From RAM1 sp050247515 (GTDB lineage: Bacteria > Pseudomonadota > Gammaproteobacteria > Burkholderiales > Burkholderiaceae_C), in NCBI GenBank assembly GCA_050247515.1, contig JBFWUB010000010.1:1-64000 (forward strand): DNA of 64,000 nt, written 5' to 3'. The notes under the pieces were generated by a model. It did not search any database. It saw only the letters and a list, made by a program, of their open reading frames with translations, and had not been told where the DNA came from. Position 1 is the stretch's first letter; the number at the start of each line of letters is the position of its first letter. This document shows, piece by piece, positions 54,188 through 64,000 of this stretch. The translations under genes and the position numbers were made by a program.

Positions 54188-55481
54188 CATCGCCATCACG
54201 GGCCTGCTGGTGCTGTCCCTGTTCCTGATCCTGGGCAGCGGCGTCTGGATCGGGCTCACGCTGTCGGGCGTGGCCTGGATCGGCATGCAGCTGTTCAGCT
54301 CGCGCCCCGCTGGCGATGCCATGGCCGTGACCATCTGGGGCTCGGCCTCCAGCTGGACGCTCACGGCGCTGCCGCTGTTTGTGTGGATGGGAGAAATCCT
54401 GTTTCGCACACGGCTGAGCAACGACATGTTCAGGGGCCTGGCCCCCTGGATGCAAAGCCTGCCCGGGCGGCTGCTGCACACCAACGTGGCGGGCTGCACC
54501 ATCTTTGCGGCCGTGTCGGGCTCCAGCGCCGCCACCTGCGCCACCATCGGCAAGATGACCCTGCCCGAACTCAAACGGCGCGGCTACCCCGAGCACATGA
54601 TCGTGGGCACGCTGGCCGGCGCCAGCACACTGGGACTTTTGATCCCGCCGTCCATCATCATGATCGTGTACGGCGTGACGGCCGAGGTGTCGATTGCGCG
54701 GCTGTTCATTGCGGGCGTGCTGCCCGGCATCATGCTGGCGCTGCTGTTCTCGGGTTACATAGCGGCCTGGGCACTGGCCAACCCGGGCAAGGTACCGGCC
54801 GCCGACCAGACGCTCACCTTCATGCAGAAGCTGGCCGAGTCGCGCAGCCTGATCCCGGTGGTGCTGCTCATCTCCGCCGTGCTGGGCTCGATCTACACCG
54901 GCATTGCCACGGCCACCGAGGCCGCGGCGGTGGGCGTGGTGGGCTCGCTCATCATCTCGGCTGCGCAGGGCTCACTCAACTGGCAGTCGTTCAAGGACTC
55001 GCTGATGGGCGCCACGCGCCTGTACTGCATGATCGCGCTGATCCTGGCCGGCGCGGCATTCCTCACGCTGAGCATGGGCTACATCGGGCTGCCGCGCCAC
55101 CTGGCGGAGTGGATTGCCTCGCTGGGGTTGACGCAGGGCCAGCTGCTGGCGGCACTGGCGGTGTTCTTCATCGTGCTCGGCTGCTTCCTGGACGGCATCT
55201 CCATGGTGGTGCTGACCATGGGCGTCATCATGCCCACGGTGGTGAAGGCCGGCATTGACCCGATCTGGTTCGGCATCTTCATCGTGCTGGTGGTCGAGAT
55301 GGCGCAGATCACCCCGCCGGTGGGCTTCAACCTGTTTGTGCTGCAGGGCATGACCGGGCGCGAGCTGACCTGGATCGCCAAGGTCACGATTCCCATGTTC
55401 CTGCTGATGTGCGCGGGCGTATTGCTGATCTACGTCTTCCCCGGCATCGTGACGTGGTTGCCCCAGCAGATGATGAAATGA
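54180..55481 (+). CDS. TRAP transporter large permease (DctM family), second copy
   Basis: The product is 433 aa, about 12 membrane segments. Motifs GSSAATCATIGKMTLPELKRRGYP, GASTLGLLIPPSIIMIVYG, EMAQITPPVGFNLFVLQGMT closely match the first DctM. The last codons overlap crcB by 4 nt (ATGA), so the fluoride channel gene is co-translated with it. Confidence 0.94.
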   Translation: MSDIAITGLLVLSLFLILGSGVWIGLTLSGVAWIGMQLFSSRPAGDAMAVTIWGSASSWTLTALPLFVWMGEILFRTRLSNDMFRGLAPWMQSLPGRLLHTNVAGCTIFAAVSGSSAATCATIGKMTLPELKRRGYPEHMIVGTLAGASTLGLLIPPSIIMIVYGVTAEVSIARLFIAGVLPGIMLALLFSGYIAAWALANPGKVPAADQTLTFMQKLAESRSLIPVVLLISAVLGSIYTGIATATEAAAVGVVGSLIISAAQGSLNWQSFKDSLMGATRLYCMIALILAGAAFLTLSMGYIGLPRHLAEWIASLGLTQGQLLAALAVFFIVLGCFLDGISMVVLTMGVIMPTVVKAGIDPIWFGIFIVLVVEMAQITPPVGFNLFVLQGMTGRELTWIAKVTIPMFLLMCAGVLLIYVFPGIVTWLPQQMMK

Positions 55482-55867
55482 TCTGGAGCGTGGTGGCCAT
55501 CTGTGTGGGCGCCTGCATGGGTGCGCTGGCCCGCTGGGGCCTGGGCCTGTGGCTCAACCCCGGCGCGGCAATCCCCTGGGGCACGCTGGCGGCCAACCTG
55601 GTGGGCGGCTACCTGGTCGGCATCTGCGTGGCCGTGTTCCACGCCCTGCCGCAGATCGACCCGGTGTGGCGGCTGGCGCTGGTCACCGGCTTTCTGGGCG
55701 CGCTGACCACGTTTTCGTCTTTCAGCGCCGAGGTGGTGGGCATGCTGATGCAGCAGCGCTACCTGCTGGCCGCCGGCACGGCGTTGCTACACTTGGCCGG
55801 CTCTTTGGTACTGACCGTGGCCGGCATGCGGTCTGCGGGGTACCTGCTGGCGATGCGTGGAGGCTGA
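55478..55867 (+). CDS. crcB: Fluoride-specific ion channel CrcB/Fluc
   Basis: The product is 129 aa, four membrane helices. Motifs: GACMGALARWGLGLWLN, PWGTLAANLVGGYLVG, and GFLGALTTFSSFSAEVVGML, the conserved Fluc core with the TTFS stretch. It exports fluoride as a dimer. It starts inside the dctM stop; no space exists for a fluoride riboswitch of its own. Linkage with a TRAP operon is unusual. Confidence 0.93.
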   Translation: MIWSVVAICVGACMGALARWGLGLWLNPGAAIPWGTLAANLVGGYLVGICVAVFHALPQIDPVWRLALVTGFLGALTTFSSFSAEVVGMLMQQRYLLAAGTALLHLAGSLVLTVAGMRSAGYLLAMRGG

Positions 55868-56284
55868 GTGAAGACGGCTTTGTTCCTGCTGTGTCTGTGG
55901 TGTACCCAGGCCATGGCCCAAACCCCACCCAACTGGTTCACCGTGCTGGGTGACCGGGCCGACCCCACCCTGAACACCATTGAGGTGGACCCCGCCCCGC
56001 TGGAAAACAGCGACGCCGGGCGAATCATGAACATCCGTGTCAGCCGGTCCGCCCAGCGCACCAGCTGGGACGGTGTGCCGTACCGGTCGTACAACGCGCG
56101 TGTGATGTTCAACTGCACCGAAGGCAAGGCGTACTACCTGTCGCTCACGTTCTACAACCAGCCGCTGTGGCAGGGCGCGTCGCACAGGACATCCACCTAC
56201 ACACCGGACAACCCGCGCCCCATGCTGTTTCTGGACGTGGAGCCCAACCCCACGCAACGGATCATCAAGGCGGCTTGCATTTAG
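55868..56284 (+). CDS. Secreted hypothetical protein
   Basis: The product is 138 aa. Signal peptide MKTALFLLCLWCTQAMAQ then a beta-rich body (NWFTVLGDRADPTLNTIEVDPAPLENSD, MFNCTEGKAYYLSLTFY). It resembles small surface-adhesin-E-like periplasmic proteins of this lineage, a weak resemblance. GTG 55868 follows the crcB stop directly, with GGAGG 4 nt upstream. The end converges with a small minus-strand gene by 4 nt. Confidence 0.65.
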   Translation: MKTALFLLCLWCTQAMAQTPPNWFTVLGDRADPTLNTIEVDPAPLENSDAGRIMNIRVSRSAQRTSWDGVPYRSYNARVMFNCTEGKAYYLSLTFYNQPLWQGASHRTSTYTPDNPRPMLFLDVEPNPTQRIIKAACI

Positions 56285-56460
56285 CTGAGCCGGATCACCT
56301 CGGGTGATTTGCCTTCGCCAAAGTGGCAGTGCACGGCATCCTGTACGGCGGTGCGCAGCGCTTCGACTGTGTCGGCCTCGGTAAAAATGGATTCGCCGAG
56401 CGCACGCGCAGTGAAGCCGCCTTCCGGCGCATGCTCAACCACAAAGACAATTTCACTCAT
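56281..56460 (-). CDS. Small conserved HicB-like protein
   Basis: The product is 59 aa: MSEIVFVVEHAPEGGFTARALGES then a helix ADTVEALRTAVQDAVHCHF and PEVIRLS. The pattern (strand-strand-helix-strand) resembles HicB/UPF0150-type partial RNase-H folds; no HicA toxin is adjacent. GGAGG lies 8 nt before the ATG. The stop overlaps the end of the convergent gene. It is just upstream of the XdhC gene, but on the same strand it follows it, 17 nt after its stop. Confidence 0.65.
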   Translation of the reverse strand: MSEIVFVVEHAPEGGFTARALGESIFTEADTVEALRTAVQDAVHCHFGEGKSPEVIRLS

Positions 56461-56477
56461 GGCAATGACCTCCGCGA

Positions 56478-57572
56478 CTAGGCCTCAAGTACGCCCGGTC
56501 TGCCCTGCGCCGCGCGCGGCACGCTGCACACCAGCTCACCCGGATCATTGGCCGGCACCGCCCGGTCATTCTTGGCCTGGGCCACGTCCATGTCGCGCGG
56601 CAGGGTCACGCCGTTTTTCACCGCCAGAATTTCGGCCATGACGCTCACCGCGATTTCCGGCGGCGTCTTGCTGCCGATGTAGATGCCAATCGGCCCGCGC
56701 AGGCGCTTCAGGTCGGCGTCGGTCTGGTCAAAATGCTCGACCATGCGGGCGTGGCGCGCGTCGTTGTTGCGCCGGCTGCCGATGGCGCCCACGTAGAACG
56801 CATCGGTCTTCAGCGCCTCCAGCAGCGCCAGGTCGTCCAGCTTGGGGTCGTGCGTGAGCGCCACCACGCAGCTGCGCCGGTCGGGCTTGAAGGCCGTCAC
56901 CACGTCGTCGGGCATGTCGGCCACCACCTTGGCGCCGCTCACGCTCCAGGCACCGCGGTATTCCTCGCGCGGGTCGCACACCGTCACGGCAAAGCCGCTG
57001 AACAGCGCCATGGTGGCCAGGTATTCGGTCAGTTGCCCCGCGCCGATCAGCAGCATGCGGTACTCGGGGCCAAAGGTGTTGACCAGCGCCGTGTCTGACA
57101 CGGTCAGTTCTTCAGGCGCTGACGCCTGTGCCAGCGTCACCGCGCCATCGGCCAGGCGCACGGTGCGCTGCATGAGCTGGCCACCCTCCAGCGCCGTCAC
57201 CAGCGCGGCCAGCTGGGCGGCGTCAGGGTCGTACTCCAGCAGCAGCTCCAGCGTGCCGCCGCAAGGCAGGCCAAAGCGGTGGGCTTCGTCGGCGGTGATG
57301 CCGTACTTCACAAAACCGGGCGCGCCGCTGGGGATGTGCTTGTCTTCGCCGTTGCCTGAATAGGCCTGGGTGAAGCGGTAGATCAGGTCGTCTTCGATGC
57401 AGCCGCCTGAGACCGAGCCCACGACGGCGCCTGTTTCGCTGAGCGCCATGATGGAGCCGATGGGCCGCGGCGATGATCCCCAGGTGCGCACCACGGTGGC
57501 CAGCAGCGCGCGCTGGCCCGCCGCGCGCCAGTCGCGCAGCGTGCGCAACACCATGACGTCAAGGTTTTCCAT
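56478..57572 (-). CDS. XdhC/CoxI-family molybdenum-hydroxylase maturation factor
   Basis: The product is 364 aa. N-terminal CoxI half with WGSSPRPIGSIMALSETGAVVGSVSGGCIEDDL; C-terminal Rossmann half with MLLIGAGQLTEYLATMALFSGFAVTVCDPR, VALTHDPKLDDLALLEAL and YVGAIGSRRNNDARHARM. These proteins bind, sulfurate and insert molybdenum cofactor into xanthine-dehydrogenase-like enzymes. It follows coxG by 18 nt in the Cox-type operon. Confidence 0.92.
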   Translation of the reverse strand: MENLDVMVLRTLRDWRAAGQRALLATVVRTWGSSPRPIGSIMALSETGAVVGSVSGGCIEDDLIYRFTQAYSGNGEDKHIPSGAPGFVKYGITADEAHRFGLPCGGTLELLLEYDPDAAQLAALVTALEGGQLMQRTVRLADGAVTLAQASAPEELTVSDTALVNTFGPEYRMLLIGAGQLTEYLATMALFSGFAVTVCDPREEYRGAWSVSGAKVVADMPDDVVTAFKPDRRSCVVALTHDPKLDDLALLEALKTDAFYVGAIGSRRNNDARHARMVEHFDQTDADLKRLRGPIGIYIGSKTPPEIAVSVMAEILAVKNGVTLPRDMDVAQAKNDRAVPANDPGELVCSVPRAAQGRPGVLEA

Positions 57573-57590
57573 GGCGGGCCCCTTGCCTGG

Positions 57591-58184
57591 TCAGCGCAAC
57601 AGCCAGATCGCGGCCAGCACCACCACGGCGCCGGCCACCCAGGCCCAGGTCGGGATTTTGCCGCCGCTGCCGGTACCCGCGGCCTGCGCAGGGGCCACCG
57701 GTGGCAGCGCACCGGCAGCCGCATAGGCCTGCGGATGCTGGCGCTGCATTTCCTCGTCAAAGCGCTTGAAGAAGTCTTCAGCCATGGACTTGGCCACGCC
57801 GTCAATCAGCCGCTGGCCCATCTGCGCGATCTTGCCGCCCACCGAGGCATGCACGTTGTAGCTGAGAACGCAGCCTTGCCCCTCCTCGGGCGGCGAGAGC
57901 GTGACCTGCGAGTTGCCCTTGCCGAAGCCCGCCGCCCCACCCTGCCCGTCAAAGGTGATGGTGTAGCTGTTGGGCGGGTTGATGTCCGACAGCGTGATCT
58001 TGCCGTTGAACTTGGCTGACACCGGGCCGATCTTCACGGCCACGCCCACGGCGTACTGGTTGTCGCCCGTGGGCTCGACCTTGTCGCAGCCGGGGATGCA
58101 GGTCTTGAGCACCTCGGGGTTGTTCAGCGCGTCCCAGGCTTGTTGCTGGGTGATGGCCAGCGCGCGGCTTCCTTGCATTTCCAT
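57591..58184 (-). CDS. CoxG-type (SRPBCC) membrane-anchoring protein
   Basis: The product is 197 aa. MQGSRALAITQQQAWDALNNPEVLKTCIPGCDKVEP is the CoxG/START-like signature; C-terminus has one hydrophobic helix (WAWVAGAVVVLAAIWLL). CoxG tethers CODH-type enzymes to the membrane and links them to quinone. It lies between coxE and xdhC genes with short gaps. Confidence 0.9.
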   Translation of the reverse strand: MEMQGSRALAITQQQAWDALNNPEVLKTCIPGCDKVEPTGDNQYAVGVAVKIGPVSAKFNGKITLSDINPPNSYTITFDGQGGAAGFGKGNSQVTLSPPEEGQGCVLSYNVHASVGGKIAQMGQRLIDGVAKSMAEDFFKRFDEEMQRQHPQAYAAAGALPPVAPAQAAGTGSGGKIPTWAWVAGAVVVLAAIWLLR

Positions 58185-58211
58185 GGCGTTTCCCTCGATT
58201 TTCGCGTTGTG

Positions 58212-59408
58212 TCAGTGTTTCATGAGTGCGGCCAGACTGCCCGCAAGTTCCTCAAGCCGGGTGATGTTGTGCACGGCCAGCATGCCATGGGCATGGCGGT
58301 GCAGCACGGCCGCGCCGCGCGCCAGCGGCGAATAGCCGTCAAATCGCAGCAGCGGGTTGAGCCACAACAGACGGCGGCTGCGCCTGCGCAGCCAGGCCAG
58401 TTCGGCATCCAGGTCGGCCGGCTCGCCGGTGTCCAGCCCGTCGCTGATCACCAGCACCAGCGTGCGCCGGCCCACGAGGCGGCGGGCGTGCTGCTGGCGC
58501 AGCGTGGCCAGCGATTCACCCAGTCGTGTGCCGCCGGCAAAGTCGTCGATCAACGCGCTGGCCGCCGCCAGCATGGCGTCGGTATCTGCCAGGCGGAAGG
58601 CCGGCGTGAGGTCCGTCAGGTGCGTGCCAAAGGCAAACACGTCGCGCTGCGCGCGGTGGCCGTTGGCGTTACGCGTGGCCGCGTGCAAAAACGCCAGCAG
58701 CAGCCGCGCATAGCGCTCCATCGAGCCCGACACATCCACCAGCACCAGCAGGGGCAGCGGCTGGCGCTGGCGCTGCAGGTGGCGCAGCTGCATGATCTCG
58801 CCGCCGGTGCGCGCGGCGCGCTGCATCACGCCAGACCAGTGCATGCGGTGGCCACGCGTGCCGGGGCGCACCCGGCGCGACGGCACCTGCGGCAGCGGCA
58901 GCGCCACGTCGCGCGCCAGCCGCTCGACCAGGTGGTATTCGCTGGCGCTCAGGGCGCTGAAGTCGGCATGCTTCAGCCGCCGCAGGTCGCTGGCCGTCAT
59001 GGCCGCGTCAAATTCAACTTTCTGGTCTTCTTTTTTGGGCGACGCCTGCTGGCCGAAGGCCTTTTGCGGCTGCAGTGCCTCGCGCACCCGCGGGCGGCGT
59101 TTGCTGGGCTCAGCCTTGCCCTCGGCGCTGGGCAGCAGCTGCGACAGCAGCTTGTTGGCGACCTCGGGGTTGCGGAAGTAAACGTCAAACAGCTCGCGAA
59201 ACACCATGCGGTCCTGTTCACGGCTGACCATCACGGCCTCCATGGCGGCGCCCAGGTCGGGTTTGCTGTCCACGCCCACCAGCATCGCAGCCTGCTGTGC
59301 CAATGCAATGCGGGCGCTGTCCATGCGTACGCCTGCTCTGCGCAGGGCCCGGCCAAAGCCTGCGATGTTGGCGGCCAGCTTGCCGGTTCTGGAATCGCCT
59401 AGTTGCAT
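58212..59408 (-). CDS. CoxE-type VWA-domain protein
   Basis: The product is 398 aa. N-terminal helical region (NIAGFGRALRRAGVRMDSARI), a central charged linker, and a C-terminal VWA domain with the MIDAS motif LVDVSGSM near residue 233, then FAFGTHLTDLT and VISDGLDTG. It works with the MoxR ATPase in active-site maturation of the Mo-Cu or Mo enzyme. It lies after the MoxR gene but is separated by the 586-bp repeat spacer. Confidence 0.92.
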   Translation of the reverse strand: MQLGDSRTGKLAANIAGFGRALRRAGVRMDSARIALAQQAAMLVGVDSKPDLGAAMEAVMVSREQDRMVFRELFDVYFRNPEVANKLLSQLLPSAEGKAEPSKRRPRVREALQPQKAFGQQASPKKEDQKVEFDAAMTASDLRRLKHADFSALSASEYHLVERLARDVALPLPQVPSRRVRPGTRGHRMHWSGVMQRAARTGGEIMQLRHLQRQRQPLPLLVLVDVSGSMERYARLLLAFLHAATRNANGHRAQRDVFAFGTHLTDLTPAFRLADTDAMLAAASALIDDFAGGTRLGESLATLRQQHARRLVGRRTLVLVISDGLDTGEPADLDAELAWLRRRSRRLLWLNPLLRFDGYSPLARGAAVLHRHAHGMLAVHNITRLEELAGSLAALMKH

Positions 59409-59994
59409 AGGCTTGCCTGCTTTTGCGGCGTTCGCGCTTCGCGGCAGGCGGTGCCCGGCGGGGGCTCACACTGTGGCGGTCTGCACTGCGTGCAGACTCC
59501 GCTGTGGTGCTCGTCGCAGGGTCGCGCCGCAGAACTCGCTACGCGCTGCGCGCTGCGCTCGAACAGCCGCGGCGAGTCAGAAACGAAGCGCGCTGCGCGC
59601 GCCGACCCTGCGCCTGCGCTCCTCGCCGCCACAGAGATCGCCCCCGCCGGCCACCGCCTGCCGCGAAGCCGGGTGTGGGTACGCCACCGGTGGCGCGCCA
59701 GCGGTGCGTCTGCAAAGTCACGCCTGGGCGCGCACCGGCCTGGGGGCGCCTCTGGAGCGCTGAGCAGCGCAAGGGTGAGTGTCGGCGCGCGCAGCGCGCT
59801 TCGTGCTCTGACTCGCTGCGGCTGTCTGAGCGGAGCGCGCAAAGCGCGCGCAGCGAGTTCCGCAGCGCGACCGAGCCCTGAGCAGCGCAAGGAAGTCGCC
59901 GCAGGCGACCGCTCCAGTGAAGCCCCCAGGTCGGTGTGCGCCCAGGCGTGACTTTGCCGCGAGGTGCAGCGAGCAAAACAAGACGCGAACATCT
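59409..59994. repeat. Composite GC-rich inverted-repeat spacer between the MoxR and CoxE genes
   Basis: No frame with coding character I trust; strongly repetitive. A segment of about 87 bp at 59522-59608 is related to the reverse complement of 59780-59870. A second pair, about 35 bp (59712-59746 and 59926-59960), matches with two mismatches. CTGAGCAGCGCAAGG occurs twice (59760 and 59878). Repeated GCGCGCTGCGCGC-like tracts fold into hairpins. It resembles lineage-specific dispersed repeats of Comamonadaceae (recall, not verified). Confidence 0.75.
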
Positions 59995-60888
<894 letters not shown>

Positions 60889-60956
60889 GAGGATCAGAAT
60901 AACGGTGCGCCGAGGAAGCGAGGCAGTGCGCCAGGCACGCCGCGCACGGCCGCTCA

Positions 60957-60978
60957 GAAGCGGCCGTCAGGCCGCTTC
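60957..60978 (-). terminator. Hairpin between coxM and MoxR genes
   Basis: GAAGCGGCC and GGCCGCTTC pair perfectly around a 4-nt loop, 8 nt after the coxM stop. No U-run follows, so it may set relative expression of coxL/coxM against accessory genes and not end transcription. Confidence 0.5.
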
Positions 60979-60986
60979 GGGGGGCG

Positions 60987-61778
60987 TCATGTATTCGCTT
61001 TGGCTACCGCACGCTGGGTCATCACGCTGATGAGGTTGGCCCGGTAGGCCGCGCTGGCGTGCAGGTCGCTGGACAGCTCGCCCGCGTCGATCTTCACCGC
61101 CGCTGCCGCTTCGGGCGTGAAGCTCTTGCCCAACGCATCCTCCAGCCCCTTGTGGCGGAAAACGCCGTTGCCGCCGCCCGTGACAGCCACGCGTACGCCG
61201 CTGTCCGTCTGCGCCACGAACACGCCGATCAAGGCAAACCGCGACGCGGGCTGCTTGAACTTCATGTAGGCCGCGCGCTTCGGCGTGGGAAAGCTGATGG
61301 CTGTGATGAGCTCGCCGTCTTTCAGCGCGGTGGTGAACATGCCCTGGAAGTAGTCGTCCGCGGCGATCTTGCGCTGGTTGGTGTGCACGGTGGCACCCAG
61401 CGCCAGCACGGCGCTGGGGTAACAGGCGGAAGGATCGTTGTTGGCGACCGAACCGCCGATGGTGCCCATGGCGCGCACCTGGCGGTCGCCAATGCCGTTG
61501 GCCAGGTCGGCCAGCGCGGGGATGGCGGCTTTCACGTCGGCGTTCTTCGCCACGTCGGCATGGCGCGTCATGGCGCCAATCACCACACTGTTGCCGTCTT
61601 TCTTTACACCGGCCAGCTCGGCGATGCCGCCCAGGTCCACGACCTGTTCGGCGCTGGTCAGGCGCAGCTTCATGGAGGCCAGCAGGGTCTGGCCGCCGGC
61701 CAGCAGCTTGCCGCCGGCGGCTGCCAGCTTGGCGGCGTCGGCCGCCGAGGCGGGGCGCTCAAAGGTAAATGCGTACAT
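60987..61778 (-). CDS. CoxM-type FAD-binding subunit of molybdenum hydroxylase
   Basis: The product is 263 aa. FAD-binding pattern AGGKLLAGGQTLLASMKLRL near residues 21-40 and TIGGSVANNDPSACYPSAVLAL near 107-128. It carries electrons from the iron-sulfur subunit to an acceptor. It follows coxL by 12 nt. The CoxS [2Fe-2S] subunit was not found; it may lie past the window edge. Confidence 0.92.
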   Translation of the reverse strand: MYAFTFERPASAADAAKLAAAGGKLLAGGQTLLASMKLRLTSAEQVVDLGGIAELAGVKKDGNSVVIGAMTRHADVAKNADVKAAIPALADLANGIGDRQVRAMGTIGGSVANNDPSACYPSAVLALGATVHTNQRKIAADDYFQGMFTTALKDGELITAISFPTPKRAAYMKFKQPASRFALIGVFVAQTDSGVRVAVTGGGNGVFRHKGLEDALGKSFTPEAAAAVKIDAGELSSDLHASAAYRANLISVMTQRAVAKANT

Positions 61779-61790
61779 GGTGTTGTCTCC

Positions 61791-64000
<2,210 letters not shown>

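Noticed and set aside
51893..54574. A single 893-codon minus-strand frame appearing to join the racemase to a long upstream region
   Set aside because: The part beyond 52700 is antisense to the TRAP genes; the racemase domain begins near 52600.
55400..55480. Fluoride riboswitch for crcB
   Set aside because: crcB overlaps the dctM coding end; no non-coding leader exists.

Overview
The window looks like the chromosome of a Comamonadaceae-type betaproteobacterium (Burkholderiales). The evidence is high GC, a tmRNA whose tag reads ANDERFALAA, a fused aroA-cmk gene inside a gyrA-serC-pheA-tyrA-aroA/cmk-rpsA-ihfB-lapA-lapB-hldA-hldD block, many TRAP transporter genes and a CoxL-type molybdenum hydroxylase cluster. 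No 16S rRNA gene is present, so the genus is an inference only. Region 1 (1-24.2 kb) is an accessory island that abuts the 3' end of ssrA. It opens with the end of an IS21-like element that has decapitated a staphylococcal-nuclease gene. Next comes a possible defence cassette: a LexA-type winged-helix mini-regulator with a palindromic operator in its promoter, a 262-aa protein of unknown function, and a 712-aa QueC-like PP-loop enzyme with an added C-terminal module. A convergent minus-strand operon follows (13.4 to 4.1 kb): a small HTH protein, a type III-like DNA methyltransferase, a type III-like helicase, a GmrSD-like DUF262/DUF1524 nuclease, a DUF6155 protein and an AlbA_2/HATPase protein with an apparent frameshift at its start. 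From 13.6 to 23 kb lies an integrative-element core: DUF3489 protein, HEPN-like protein, AlpA-type regulator, primase-type ATPase, coiled-coil protein, DUF2924 protein and a large serine recombinase. It carries unusual non-coding repeats: a 19-bp inverted repeat, three arrays of 3 x 9 bp, and a pair of oppositely oriented 72-bp elements. A GNAT/DUF1778 toxin-antitoxin pair closes the island. Region 2 (24.2-41.7 kb) is core chromosome. It holds ssrA, gph, ubiG, an OmpA-family gene, gyrA, and then the aromatic amino acid, ribosomal S1, IHF-beta, LapAB and heptose-synthesis run, with most genes overlapping or closely spaced. A helix-hairpin-helix competence-like protein and a DinB-family protein follow. 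Region 3 (41.4-56.5 kb) is a transport and catabolism locus: a 1206-aa hydantoinase/5-oxoprolinase, a GST, a TRAP transporter with two binding proteins, a DUF1445 (YcsI-like) protein, a LysR regulator, an Asp/Glu-racemase-family protein and a second divergent TRAP operon that runs into crcB. Together they suggest uptake and opening of a cyclic amide such as 5-oxoproline or a hydantoin; this is inference. Region 4 (56.3-64 kb) encodes a form II CoxL-like molybdenum hydroxylase (CoxL cut by the window edge, CoxM) and its accessory proteins (MoxR/CoxD, CoxE, CoxG, XdhC). Its coxE-moxR spacer is a 0.59-kb composite of long inverted repeats.
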